DNA of 64,000 bases, from contig NZ_AP019551.1 of assembly GCF_009936215.1 (NCBI RefSeq), positions 62,001 to 126,000 on the forward strand, read 5' to 3'. The first letter of the stretch is position 1, and the number at the start of each line of letters is the position of its first letter. The notes under the pieces were generated by a model. It was not told where the DNA came from, did not search any database, and saw only the letters and a program-made list of their open reading frames with translations. Source of the DNA: Athalassotoga saccharophila (GTDB lineage Bacteria; Thermotogota; Thermotogae; Mesoaciditogales; Mesoaciditogaceae). Shown here one piece after another: positions 47,256 through 55,875 of this stretch. The translations under genes were made by a program, and so were the position numbers.

Positions 47256-47264
47256 ATTATACCA
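47256..47264 (-). promoter_or_regulatory. Extended -10 promoter giving a leaderless tsaE operon
   Basis: The minus strand reads TGGTATAAT followed by only seven bases and then the tsaE ATG, so the predicted transcription start coincides with the start codon. No -35 consensus is seen at 16-18 bases, as is usual for TGn promoters. Confidence 0.65.
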
Positions 47265-47293
47265 GATATATTTCAAAAGCCGAATGGGTGGCA

Positions 47294-47299
47294 TATAAT
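47294..47299 (+). promoter_or_regulatory. -10 element for the hydrolase-kinase genes
   Basis: TATAAT on the plus strand with a weak TTTCAA 17 bases upstream, 73 bases before the hydrolase ATG. It is divergent from and close to the tsaE promoter. The leader contains a GGTGGC-rich stretch. Confidence 0.45.
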
Positions 47300-47372
47300 T
47301 GGGATGTAGCAGGTGACGGGTGGCTTGTGGCATGCGGGAAAAGTCTTTAATGACAAAGGAAAGGAGAAATTC

Positions 47373-48659
47373 ATGAGAAAATTCATTTTGATTTCAACTG
47401 GCATTGCTTTTTTACTCACAGATCTTTTCGCTGACAATTTGGACATCGTCAAAGGATTAATTCAGGACTTCGTGTCTGGAAACTTCACAATTGCGGAATC
47501 TCTTTTTACAGATCAAATGAAGCAGGCATTGCCTCCTTCGAAGATGAAAGAAGTGTGGAATCAGATCGAGAATCAATTTGGACAATTTGAATCAATAGAA
47601 GGAATAAAGATCTCGCAAAGTGGAGAGTACACGGTCTTTGATCTATTCTCAAAATTTCAAAAATCCTATCTTGATATCCTTGTAACTGTCGACAAAAATT
47701 CAAAGGTAGCCGGCCTTTTCTTCAGACCAGCCTCAAGATTTTACGAGATTCCACCTTACGCGATTACTTCCAAATTTGAAATAAAAAAGATAGAAATAGG
47801 AAATGAATACAAGGTGCCGGCCGAACTTACAATACCAAATGGCAAGGGTCCATTTCCAGCCGTTATCTTAATAGCCGGATCTGGCCCCGAAGATATGAAT
47901 GAATCGATAGGACCCAACAGACCATTTGAAGATATAGCGTATGGTCTCTCGTCGAATGGAATAGTCGTTTTAAGATTCGACAAAAGCACTTACGTTTATG
48001 CGAAAGAATTTGAAAGTGGACAGATCAAGACAGATCTCGAAAATGAATATTTCAAAGACGCTTTAGATGGAATAGAATTTTTGAAATCTCAAAGTTATGT
48101 GAAGAACGTATTCATCCTTGGCCACAGCGAGGGCGGATACCTTGATCCAGCCATTGCGAAAATGTCAGACAAGGCATCGGGAATAATCTTGCTTGCAGCG
48201 CCGGCAAGAAATTTGGAAGATGTAATGATAGATCAGTTTGATTACCTTATCTCTATAACTAAAGATTCAACCGAGACACAACAGATGAAAGTCATGATAT
48301 CACAACTTGAAGAAATAAAAGCACATAAACTCAAAGATTCTACCATCGTTATGGGGGCGCCTGCGAGTTATTACTACGAAGTGGACAGTTATAACCCGAT
48401 CGATATTCTCAAAACCTTGAAAATGCCTGTTCTTGTAATGCAGGGGGGAAAGGATTACCAGGTAACAAAGAAGGATTACGACATTTTCAAAGAGAACTTT
48501 GGATCAGATGACAACTTCACATTCAAATGGTTTGAGGATCTCGATCATATTTTCATGAAATGGGAAGGAATTCCATCTCCGGATCAATACCTTGTTTCAG
48601 GTCATGTAAGCGATGACGTCATAAAAGAGATCGTCAAATGGATAAACTCAAACTCATGA
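47373..48659 (+). CDS. Secreted alpha/beta hydrolase with DUF3887 domain
   Basis: A 428-residue exported esterase-like protein. A signal peptide (about residues 1-20, ending LLTDLFA-D) has no lipobox cysteine. A DUF3887 domain (about 22-120) precedes the alpha/beta hydrolase domain. The latter has the oxyanion strand ILIAGSGPEDMNE, the nucleophile elbow GHSEGG, an acid in VMQGGKDYQV and the catalytic His in DLDHIF. The substrate is unknown; relatives are annotated as acetyl-esterase or peptidase-like. AAAGGAG precedes the ATG at 47373. Its end overlaps the FGGY kinase. Confidence 0.9.
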   Translation: MRKFILISTGIAFLLTDLFADNLDIVKGLIQDFVSGNFTIAESLFTDQMKQALPPSKMKEVWNQIENQFGQFESIEGIKISQSGEYTVFDLFSKFQKSYLDILVTVDKNSKVAGLFFRPASRFYEIPPYAITSKFEIKKIEIGNEYKVPAELTIPNGKGPFPAVILIAGSGPEDMNESIGPNRPFEDIAYGLSSNGIVVLRFDKSTYVYAKEFESGQIKTDLENEYFKDALDGIEFLKSQSYVKNVFILGHSEGGYLDPAIAKMSDKASGIILLAAPARNLEDVMIDQFDYLISITKDSTETQQMKVMISQLEEIKAHKLKDSTIVMGAPASYYYEVDSYNPIDILKTLKMPVLVMQGGKDYQVTKKDYDIFKENFGSDDNFTFKWFEDLDHIFMKWEGIPSPDQYLVSGHVSDDVIKEIVKWINSNS

Positions 48660-50056
48660 GATGCTTAATAGGAGTTGACATTGGGACAACAAGGACAAAG
48701 GTCGTCGCCTACGATTTGGAAGGCCGTAGAATAGCGGATGCCGAATCACGATACACGGTAAGGATACCTCAAAAAGGATGGGCCGAGGAGGATCCTGATC
48801 TTATATTTCGTGCCATTTTGAAAAACTTAAAGAAGGTCATCGAAATTGTCGGAAATCCCGAAGGCATCTCTTTCAGTTGTGCAATGCATAGCCTCATACC
48901 CATTGATGATAGAGGAGAGAAATTATCAAACGCGATCATATGGATGGACAACAGAGGATCGAAAATCTCTGCGAATCTAAAGAACACGCAAATGGGAATG
49001 GAGATATACAAAAGAACTGGAACTCCGATTCATCCGATGTCTCCTCTTTTAAAGATTCTCTACATGAGAGAAAGAGAAAGGGAAACCTTCGAAAAAACAT
49101 TCAAATTCATATCGTTAAAGGAGTACATATTTCACAAATTTTTTGGATCCTATTTGGTTGATCAATCCATCGCGTCTTCGACAGGGCTTTTTAACATACG
49201 GCACAGGAAATGGGACATGGACGTACTTGATTTTGCAGGCATAAGAGAAGATCAACTTTCATACGTTGTGCCGACAAATTACATTTTGAAAGGCAATTTA
49301 TACGCAAAAAAGATCGGGATAGACCCGCAAATTCCATTTGTGATAGGAGGCGCGGATGGACCTCTTTCGAATCTTGGATCTAACGCAATAGACCCGGGAA
49401 TTGCCGCTTTGAATGCCGGCACAAGTGGGGCATTGAGAGTTGTATCTTCCTCTCCATTTATCGATCCCAAGATGAGACTTTTTACCTACATTTTGGATGA
49501 AAAAAACTTTGTAATAGGTGGAGCAGTTAACAACGTTGGAGTGGCCTTGGACTGGTTTGTCAGGACTTTTGGTGGCAAGATCGAGAATCTCGAACGGATG
49601 GCGGAGAAAATTCCTGCCGGATCCAACGGTCTTATCTTTTTGCCGCACATAACCGGCGAGAGAACTCCTTACTGGAACTCTGAAATGAATGGAAGTTTTC
49701 TTGGAATAAGAATAGATCACAAAAGATCAGATTTTTTCAGGGCTGTGCTTGAAGGAATAGCCTTCAGCCTTTACGAGATCAAAGAAACTATGGAAGAGAA
49801 TGGAATCGAGATAAAAGAGGTTCATCTGAGCGGAGGAATGTCGTCGTCAAAATTGTTCATGGAAATACTTGGGAATCTTTTCAAAAAAATCTATATCTTC
49901 AAAGAGGATTCCTCAACCTTTGGCGCATTTCTTATCGGTGCAAAAGCGCTCGGGATAGATCAAAAAGATCTTTTCAGATACGAAGAATTCGTACCTGAAA
50001 AGGCAGAAGATTATTCGCGATTTTTTCAAATTTACAAAAAAAACCATCAAAACTAA
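48638..50056 (+). CDS. FGGY-family carbohydrate kinase, probably gluconokinase
   Basis: A 472-residue ATP-dependent sugar kinase of the FGGY family. It has the phosphate-1 loop IGVDIGTTRTKVV, the substrate-side GWAEEDPDL and WMDNRG segments, GGADGPLSNLGSNAIDPG, the ATP-site NAGTSGALRV, and AVNNVGVALDWF. The pattern around GADGPLSNLG and TSGALRV is closest to gluconate kinases. Two starts are possible: ATG at 48638, used here, and ATG at 48656, which overlaps the hydrolase stop as ATGA; neither has a good ribosome site. Substrate is inferred. Confidence 0.88.
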   Translation: MDKLKLMRCLIGVDIGTTRTKVVAYDLEGRRIADAESRYTVRIPQKGWAEEDPDLIFRAILKNLKKVIEIVGNPEGISFSCAMHSLIPIDDRGEKLSNAIIWMDNRGSKISANLKNTQMGMEIYKRTGTPIHPMSPLLKILYMRERERETFEKTFKFISLKEYIFHKFFGSYLVDQSIASSTGLFNIRHRKWDMDVLDFAGIREDQLSYVVPTNYILKGNLYAKKIGIDPQIPFVIGGADGPLSNLGSNAIDPGIAALNAGTSGALRVVSSSPFIDPKMRLFTYILDEKNFVIGGAVNNVGVALDWFVRTFGGKIENLERMAEKIPAGSNGLIFLPHITGERTPYWNSEMNGSFLGIRIDHKRSDFFRAVLEGIAFSLYEIKETMEENGIEIKEVHLSGGMSSSKLFMEILGNLFKKIYIFKEDSSTFGAFLIGAKALGIDQKDLFRYEEFVPEKAEDYSRFFQIYKKNHQN

Positions 50057-50982
50057 GTTTTTTCTTCCCTTGAATAAGGTACGCCAAGAGCCGATGGAGC
50101 ACCAAAGAGTTTTTTTATCCTGTTGCTTGAGGCAAAAAGCATTACAAACACCGTAAAGATGTACGGGAACATGTTCATTATGTTCACAGGTATTGGTACC
50201 TGAAGTATTTGAAAACTGAATTGCAAAACGCTTATCCCGCCGAATGCGTAGGCACCGATAAGCGCTATGACCGGATCCCAGATTGCAAATATAACGAGTG
50301 CAACGGCTATCCAGCCACGTCCTGCCGTCATATTTTGAACCCACATTGGCGTGTAAGCGAGAGAAATGTAGGCGCCGGCAAGGCCGCTAAAAAATCCACC
50401 TATAATCGTGTAAAGATATCTTGTGAGTATGACATTTATGCCTCTCGCATCGGCCGCATCAGGCGCTTCTCCAACGGCTCTTAGATTCATTCCGGCAGTC
50501 GTTTTGTAAAGAAACCACCATATTACAGGTACAGATATATAACCTATGTAAACGAGTATGTCCCTGTTAAAAACGATAGGCCCTATGTAAGGAATATCTC
50601 CGAGAAGAGGTATTTTGAGATTTTGAAAACTATTTGCCTGCATTCCAACATAGGCGTTGCCCCAAAAACCGCTCAATCCTTGTCCGAGAAAAACAAGCGC
50701 AAGGCCGCTTACGACTTGATTTATCCTCAAAGTTATTGACATAAAGGCATGCAAGGAGGCCATAAGTCCACCAACCAAAATGGCCGCAAGTACGGCAAGC
50801 CATAGATTTCCAGTGATGTATGATATGCTAAAACCAGTAAAGGCACCCATTAGCATCATTCCTTCGAGACCGAGATTTAAAACTCCAGATCTTTCGGCGA
50901 GTATCTCTCCAAGGGTCGCAAAAAGCAGAGGCGTTCCCGCCCTTATTGCGCCGGCAAAGGTCGATATCACAATGTCGTTCAT
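50053..50982 (-). CDS. ABC importer permease, nucleoside type (second)
   Basis: A 309-residue permease of the BPD_transp_2 family with about nine membrane helices. It starts with the family-typical TFAGAIRAGTPLLFATLGEILAERSGVLNLGLEGMMLMGA and has LRAVGEAPDAADARGINV in a cytoplasmic loop that contacts the ATPase. It pairs with the next permease as a heterodimer. Start overlaps the first permease stop as ATGA; its stop overlaps the convergent kinase by four bases. The riboswitch on this operon suggests a purine nucleoside substrate. Confidence 0.93.
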   Translation of the reverse strand: MNDIVISTFAGAIRAGTPLLFATLGEILAERSGVLNLGLEGMMLMGAFTGFSISYITGNLWLAVLAAILVGGLMASLHAFMSITLRINQVVSGLALVFLGQGLSGFWGNAYVGMQANSFQNLKIPLLGDIPYIGPIVFNRDILVYIGYISVPVIWWFLYKTTAGMNLRAVGEAPDAADARGINVILTRYLYTIIGGFFSGLAGAYISLAYTPMWVQNMTAGRGWIAVALVIFAIWDPVIALIGAYAFGGISVLQFSFQILQVPIPVNIMNMFPYIFTVFVMLFASSNRIKKLFGAPSALGVPYSREEKT

Positions 50983-52046
50983 GATCTCACCACCTTTATC
51001 CTGTATCTCATGAATACTTCAGACGCAAGAAGAGAAAAGAGCAATATCCCGTTGAATGCATTTATCAAAGAAGATGGGATCTGCATGAAAAGTTGAAGTT
51101 GCTGGCTTCCGACAAGCAACACACCAAAAAAGAAAGATACGACAATCGTCGCGATTGGATCGAGACGGGCAAGCCACGCTATGATGACGGCCGTATAACC
51201 GTAACCCGGAGAAAAATTAGGCTGCAACCTGAAAAGCACCCCGCTCATTTCGGCCATTCCACCGATGCCGGAGATCGCTCCGCCTATTACCATCGCAAGG
51301 ATTATAAGTTTTTTAACATTTACGCCCGCATATTCTCCGGCACGCAAATTATCACCGGCGATTTCGAGATGAAAGCCGAACTTCGTGTACTTGACAAGAT
51401 AAAGCACAAAAAATGCCATGATTATAGAGATTATTATGCCAAAGTTAAGCCCCCCAGAACCATACTGGGGAAGGATCGCCGATTGAGGAAATTTTGCAGT
51501 TATGGGGAAGTTATAACTTCCCGGTCCCTTCCACGGACCATATGTAAGATAATTGACCCAGTATATCGCAACGTAATTGAGCATCAATGTGCTCAATATC
51601 TCATTTACACCGAGATATGCTCTCATGATACCGGGAAGGAATCCCCAAAAGGCACCGAACGCGGCTCCAAGAATCATGAGAAGTGGTATCATCACCCATG
51701 GATTGTGAATGTTTGGAAATAGGTACAAAGCACCCCATGTGGCTGCAAAGGCTCCCATCTGAAATTGTCCTTCTGCACCTATATTCCACAATTTCATTTT
51801 AAAAGCGATCAAAACCCCGAGAGAGGTAAAGAGTAAAGGCATCATTGAAACAAGGCTTTGAATAAGGCCTGGGACCGTTCCCATCGCCCATGAAACAAGT
51901 TGCCAGTAGGCTTCGAATGGATCATCTCCGAGAGAAAGAATTATAAATCCGAGAAAGACAAGCGCTATTAAAATAGAAATCAGAGAAGATAGAAATATAG
52001 ATACTTTTGAAGGTTTTGTGCTTTTCTTTTCAAATTTTATCTTCAT
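50979..52046 (-). CDS. ABC importer permease, nucleoside type (first)
   Basis: A 355-residue BPD_transp_2 permease with an N-terminal helix followed by the core. Landmarks are LLFTSLGVLIAFKMKLWNIGAEGQFQMGA, NEILSTLMLNYVAIYWVNYL and the coupling-loop IAGDNLRAGEYAGVNVKKLI, typical of YufP/NupP-like subunits. It overlaps the ATPase gene by 17 bases and is followed by a second, diverged permease. Confidence 0.93.
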   Translation of the reverse strand: MKIKFEKKSTKPSKVSIFLSSLISILIALVFLGFIILSLGDDPFEAYWQLVSWAMGTVPGLIQSLVSMMPLLFTSLGVLIAFKMKLWNIGAEGQFQMGAFAATWGALYLFPNIHNPWVMIPLLMILGAAFGAFWGFLPGIMRAYLGVNEILSTLMLNYVAIYWVNYLTYGPWKGPGSYNFPITAKFPQSAILPQYGSGGLNFGIIISIIMAFFVLYLVKYTKFGFHLEIAGDNLRAGEYAGVNVKKLIILAMVIGGAISGIGGMAEMSGVLFRLQPNFSPGYGYTAVIIAWLARLDPIATIVVSFFFGVLLVGSQQLQLFMQIPSSLINAFNGILLFSLLASEVFMRYRIKVVRS

Positions 52047-53550
52047 TTTTCACACCTGCCATCATAAGCCCAATCTCTTCGATGTGTGATTCGTCAGGTT
52101 CGCTGTATCCGATTATCTGACCTTCGTAAAGCACACCAACACGATCGGATAAATTAAATATTTCATAGAGATCTCCCGCTATCAAAAGTATCGCAGTCCC
52201 CCTTTCTTTTTGGGCAAGCAAGACGTTGTAGACGAATTCCTCCGCTCCAACGTCAAGACCCCTCGTCGGATGAACCGCTATTATGAGTTTCGGCTCACTT
52301 TCTATCTCTCTTGCAAGGACTACCTTTTGCATATTTCCACCCGAGAGAAATTTCACTTCCTGATCTACAGAGGAAGTTGAAATTGAAAATTCCTTTACCA
52401 GTTTTTCAGCAGGTTTTCTCAATTTTTCTGGATAGAACAAGTAGGGGTTGAATGAAAAAACAGGAGAGGAAAAGGCCTTGATGAATAAATTCTTGTACAC
52501 GGGCAATCCACCGCACAGGGCATCCGCTTTTCTGTCCTGTGGAATGTAAGCAACATGATTTTTTATTCTCTCGAGGACATCTCCCGACCTGACTTTAGAA
52601 CCATTTATAAAGATATTGCCGGTGTAATTTCTCAATCCATAGATGGCCTCTCCCAATTCTCTTTGACCATTTCCTTCGACACCGGCTATCCCTAAAATTT
52701 CTCCTCCTTTTACTTCCAAACTTACTCCCTTGACGGCCTCTATTCCTTTGTCCCCGATAACGTGTAAATTTTCTATTTTGAGAATCGGTTTTGAAGGGTG
52801 CGACGGCTTTTTGTCTATTTTTAGAACGACGTCGCGGCCGACCATCATTCTCGCAAGATCATTTTCATTCGATCCTTTCGTCTCGACAGTTCCAATAACC
52901 TTTCCGTGTCTTAGCACTGTCACTCTGTCAGATATCTCCAAAACTTCCTTTAATTTGTGACTTATGAATATAACCGAGGCTCCGTTGGCCGTCATTTCCC
53001 TTATCGTCTCAAAAAGGCCCTTTGCTTCTTGCGGGGTTAATATGGCTGTAGGCTCATCGAGTATCATTATTTTTGATTTAACGTAAAGTAATTTTATGAT
53101 CTCAACTCTTTGTTGTTCACCGGCCGAAAGTTGCCATATCTTTGCACCTGGATCTACATTGATCTTGTATCTATTTGACAATTCGACGATCCTTTTTCTA
53201 ACTTTTGAAAGGTCTGGAATTATTCCCAATTCTTTAAGACCTAAAGCAACGTTTTGGACAACGCTAAATGAAGGAACAAGACTGAAATGTTGCTGGATCA
53301 TTCCTATCCCATTCTCTATTGCATCGCGCGGAGAAGAAATATCTATTTTCTTTCCTTCTAAAAATATCTCTCCCGCGTCTGGCTTGTATATTCCGTAAAG
53401 AATATTCATGAGCGTGGTCTTTCCGGCCCCATTTTCACCGAGAAGGGCGTGGACCTCGCCCTTTTTAAGGTCAAAGTCCACGCCGTCATTTGCAATCAAA
53501 TTGGAGAAAGACTTGGAGATATTTTTGAGTTCGAGAATTTTTTCGGACAT
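52030..53550 (-). CDS. ABC importer ATPase, nucleoside type (two domains)
   Basis: A 506-residue protein with two fused nucleotide-binding domains. Domain 1 has Walker A LLGENGAGKTT (about 33-43), the signature QLSAGEQQRVEI and Walker B IMILDEPTAIL. Domain 2 is degenerate, as is usual for sugar and nucleoside importers: its P-loop reads GVEGNGQREL and its signature FLSGGNMQKVVLAR, with LIIAVHPTRGLDVG. It powers the two downstream permeases and follows the two binding-protein genes. Confidence 0.95.
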   Translation of the reverse strand: MSEKILELKNISKSFSNLIANDGVDFDLKKGEVHALLGENGAGKTTLMNILYGIYKPDAGEIFLEGKKIDISSPRDAIENGIGMIQQHFSLVPSFSVVQNVALGLKELGIIPDLSKVRKRIVELSNRYKINVDPGAKIWQLSAGEQQRVEIIKLLYVKSKIMILDEPTAILTPQEAKGLFETIREMTANGASVIFISHKLKEVLEISDRVTVLRHGKVIGTVETKGSNENDLARMMVGRDVVLKIDKKPSHPSKPILKIENLHVIGDKGIEAVKGVSLEVKGGEILGIAGVEGNGQRELGEAIYGLRNYTGNIFINGSKVRSGDVLERIKNHVAYIPQDRKADALCGGLPVYKNLFIKAFSSPVFSFNPYLFYPEKLRKPAEKLVKEFSISTSSVDQEVKFLSGGNMQKVVLAREIESEPKLIIAVHPTRGLDVGAEEFVYNVLLAQKERGTAILLIAGDLYEIFNLSDRVGVLYEGQIIGYSEPDESHIEEIGLMMAGVKNEDKI

Positions 53551-53554
53551 ATCT

Positions 53555-54622
53555 TTACTTTTTAATGCTGCCTATTACGCCCTGAACAAACCACTGGATC
53601 GATAGCAACTGATCCAAGGTTGCACGCTGGCCGGCCGGTATCATTAATTTTCCAGATTGATCGTATATGGGGCCTTCGAATGGATCAAAATTGCCGGACT
53701 TTATCTCATTTTCCATAGCGTTTACGAGTTTTTGCACCTGAGGTGGAACGAGGTTACTCATCGGGGCAAGTTCAACAAGACCATCTGCCATATTTCCATA
53801 GTAGAAGGTAGGCTTCCATGTGCCATCGAGGACAGATTTAACATTTGGAACGTAGAATGCGGCCCAGTTCCAAATCGGAGCGGTTAAATAAGAATGGGGT
53901 CCGAACTGACCCATATTTGGAGAATCATATCCTATCGCGTAGACGCCTTTTTCTTCGGCCGCCTGTATAGTCGCTGGCGAATCTTGGTGCTGTGCGAGAA
54001 CATCACAGCCAGCGTTTATTAAACTCAACGCGGCCTCTTTCTCAGTCGGAGGATCGTACCATGTGTATGTCCATACAACCTGAACTGTTGCGTAAGGGTT
54101 GACAGATCTTACGCCTAAAGTAAATGCGTCTATTCCCCTTACAACCTCAGGCGTTGGGTATGCCGCAACGTATCCTATTTTATTGGTCTTTGTCATAGAT
54201 CCGGCTATCAACCCTGAAAGGTACCTTGCCTCTTCCATTGCGCCAAAATATTCGCCTAAATTCGTCGATGTCGCATATCCCGAGCACATTTCAAAGATGG
54301 TGTTTGGAAATTCCTTTGCGGCTTGAATAACCTGATCCATGTATCCGAAACTTGTAGCGTATATCAACTTGTATCCCTGAGACGCGAGAGCCCTTAGAAC
54401 GCTAAGAGATTGAGAACCTTCCGGCACATTCTCTATGTATTTTATCTGGACCTGATTTCCAAAGGCTTTTTGAATCGCAAGCACTCCTCCGTCGTAATGG
54501 GCCTGTGTCCAGCCGTTGTCATTTATCGGTCCTACAAAGATGAATGCTATTTTCAGTGGAGCCGCGAGTGATAACGTAAATATTCCCACAAGCAAAAGCA
54601 CAAAAAGGAATTTACTTTTCAT
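53555..54622 (-). CDS. BMP-family solute-binding protein (second copy)
   Basis: A 355-residue periplasmic binding protein of the basic membrane protein/PnrA family, whose characterised members bind purine nucleosides. It begins with a signal peptide without a lipobox (TLSLAAPLKIAF), unlike most lipoprotein relatives. Landmarks are FVGPINDNGWTQAHYDG, YATSFGYMDQVIQAA, SGLIAGSMTKTNKIGYVAAYPTPEVVRGIDAF and GCDVLAQHQDSPAT. ATG at 54622 follows GGGGGAG. It is clearly a duplicate of the next gene; the last 60 residues are nearly the same. Confidence 0.95.
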   Translation of the reverse strand: MKSKFLFVLLLVGIFTLSLAAPLKIAFIFVGPINDNGWTQAHYDGGVLAIQKAFGNQVQIKYIENVPEGSQSLSVLRALASQGYKLIYATSFGYMDQVIQAAKEFPNTIFEMCSGYATSTNLGEYFGAMEEARYLSGLIAGSMTKTNKIGYVAAYPTPEVVRGIDAFTLGVRSVNPYATVQVVWTYTWYDPPTEKEAALSLINAGCDVLAQHQDSPATIQAAEEKGVYAIGYDSPNMGQFGPHSYLTAPIWNWAAFYVPNVKSVLDGTWKPTFYYGNMADGLVELAPMSNLVPPQVQKLVNAMENEIKSGNFDPFEGPIYDQSGKLMIPAGQRATLDQLLSIQWFVQGVIGSIKK

Positions 54623-54634
54623 CTTCACTCCCCC

Positions 54635-55690
54635 TTATTTTGAAATACTTCCGATAACTCCCTTTACAAACCAGTTCATCGAAAGCAAATCCTGATCGGA
54701 TAAACTTTGACCCGCCGGGATCATCAATTTTCCGGATTGATCGTATATCGGGCCAGAGAAAGGATTGAAAGAATGGGTCTTTATTGCATTTTCCATCGCA
54801 TTTACGAGGTTTTGAACCTGAGGCGGAACGAGGTTACTCATCGGGGCAAGACCGACAACGCCACTGTCAAGTCCTCCCCAGAAGTTGTGCGTTTTCCATT
54901 TTCCATCGAGTATCGCCTGAATATCATCTTTGTAATATGTTCCCCAGTTGAAAACTGAAGCCGTCAAAAAAGTTTTGGGAGCGTAAGAACTTTGATCCGT
55001 GTTGTATCCTATGCAATACACGCCTTTACTCTCGGCGGCCTGAAGTGGGGCTGGAGAATCAGTTTCGGATTTTATAACATCACAACCGGCACTTATCAGA
55101 GAAAGAGCGGCTTCTTTTTCATTTGGAGGATTGTACCAGTCATTAACCCATACAACCTGAACGGTGGCTTTGGGATTGACGCTTTGAACCCCGAGTGCAA
55201 AGGCATTTATCCCTCTTATAACCTCAGGAGTCGGAAAGGCGGCAACATAACCTATTTTGTCCGTTTTTGTCATAGACCCTGCTATAAGACCTGTAAGATA
55301 TTCTGCCTCTTCGATTCTGCCGAAGTAAACGGCCATATTTGGTCCCGTAAGATAACCCGAGCAATTTTCAAAGATAACATTTGGAAAGAGTTTTGCAACT
55401 TCTGCAGTTTGATCCATGTAACTAAAACTCGTGGTGTATATCACGTTGTAGCCATTCAGCGCTAATTGCTTTAAAACATTCACGGCATTTGCGGTAGGAA
55501 CACTTTCTATGTAGGTCGTTTGAATCTTGTCTCCAAAGTAATTTTGAACATACAATCTGCCAAGGTTTTGTGCATAAGTCCATCCATCGTCACCAACAGG
55601 TCCGACATAAATGAAGGCAACTTTTAGAGGGGCAGCAAAGACGTAGAGGCCAATTAACGTAAGCAAAATCAGGAAAAGATATTTTTTCAT
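54635..55690 (-). CDS. BMP-family solute-binding protein (first copy)
   Basis: A 351-residue BMP/PnrA-like binding protein, first gene of the importer operon. The signal peptide (LTLIGLYVFAAPLK) lacks a lipobox. Family segments are YVGPVGDDGWTYAQNLG, TTSFSYMDQTAEVA, GLIAGSMTKTDKIGYVAAFPTPEVIRGINAF and GCDVIKSETDSPAP. Relative to the second copy, GCDVLAQHQDSP has become GCDVIKSETDSP, so the ligand site may differ. AAGGAGG sits seven bases before the ATG. The leader holds a guanine-class riboswitch. Confidence 0.95.
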   Translation of the reverse strand: MKKYLFLILLTLIGLYVFAAPLKVAFIYVGPVGDDGWTYAQNLGRLYVQNYFGDKIQTTYIESVPTANAVNVLKQLALNGYNVIYTTSFSYMDQTAEVAKLFPNVIFENCSGYLTGPNMAVYFGRIEEAEYLTGLIAGSMTKTDKIGYVAAFPTPEVIRGINAFALGVQSVNPKATVQVVWVNDWYNPPNEKEAALSLISAGCDVIKSETDSPAPLQAAESKGVYCIGYNTDQSSYAPKTFLTASVFNWGTYYKDDIQAILDGKWKTHNFWGGLDSGVVGLAPMSNLVPPQVQNLVNAMENAIKTHSFNPFSGPIYDQSGKLMIPAGQSLSDQDLLSMNWFVKGVIGSISK

Positions 55691-55716
55691 AGTTCTTCCT
55701 CCTTAAATTTAATTTG

Positions 55717-55736
55717 AAATCACCCGAAGGTGATTT
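55717..55736 (-). promoter_or_regulatory. TTCG-loop hairpin in the riboswitch expression platform
   Basis: The minus-strand RNA forms an 8-bp stem AAATCACC/GGTGATTT closed by a TTCG loop, five bases after the end of the aptamer and about 20 before the AAGGAGG ribosome site. It lacks a proper U-tract (CAAATTAAATTT follows), so whether it terminates transcription, protects or exposes the ribosome site, or acts otherwise is not clear. Confidence 0.6.
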
Positions 55737-55740
55737 ATAT

Positions 55741-55808
55741 CTTTGTAGTCAGACGATTAAGGTCGTCTGGTAGAAACTTTCGAGCCCAATTCCCGAAATT
55801 ATACAAAG
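55741..55808 (-). promoter_or_regulatory. Purine riboswitch aptamer, guanine class
   Basis: All conserved parts of the purine aptamer are present in order: P1 CTTTGTA with TACAAAG, the J1/2 TATAAT, a P2 stem with GG in loop 2, J2/3 TTTCTACC, P3 AGACGA/TCGTCT with loop CCTTAA offering the two C bases for the loop-loop contact, and J3/1 GACTAC. The specificity base (position 74 in the usual numbering) is C, which pairs guanine or hypoxanthine. It controls the two BMP proteins, ATPase and permeases, supporting purine nucleoside import. Confidence 0.96.
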
Positions 55809-55846
55809 GTCTTATTCGACATTCGTTGGAGGAATTATTTTTGAAG

Positions 55847-55875
55847 ATTATATCACTTTATTTTGAAAAAATCAA
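55847..55875 (-). promoter_or_regulatory. Promoter of the riboswitch-controlled importer operon
   Basis: On the minus strand TTGATT, 17 bases, TATAAT. The -10 ends next to the stop codon of the upstream acyltransferase-fusion gene (55853), and the -35 lies inside its coding region. The predicted start leaves about 30 bases before the aptamer. Confidence 0.85.
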
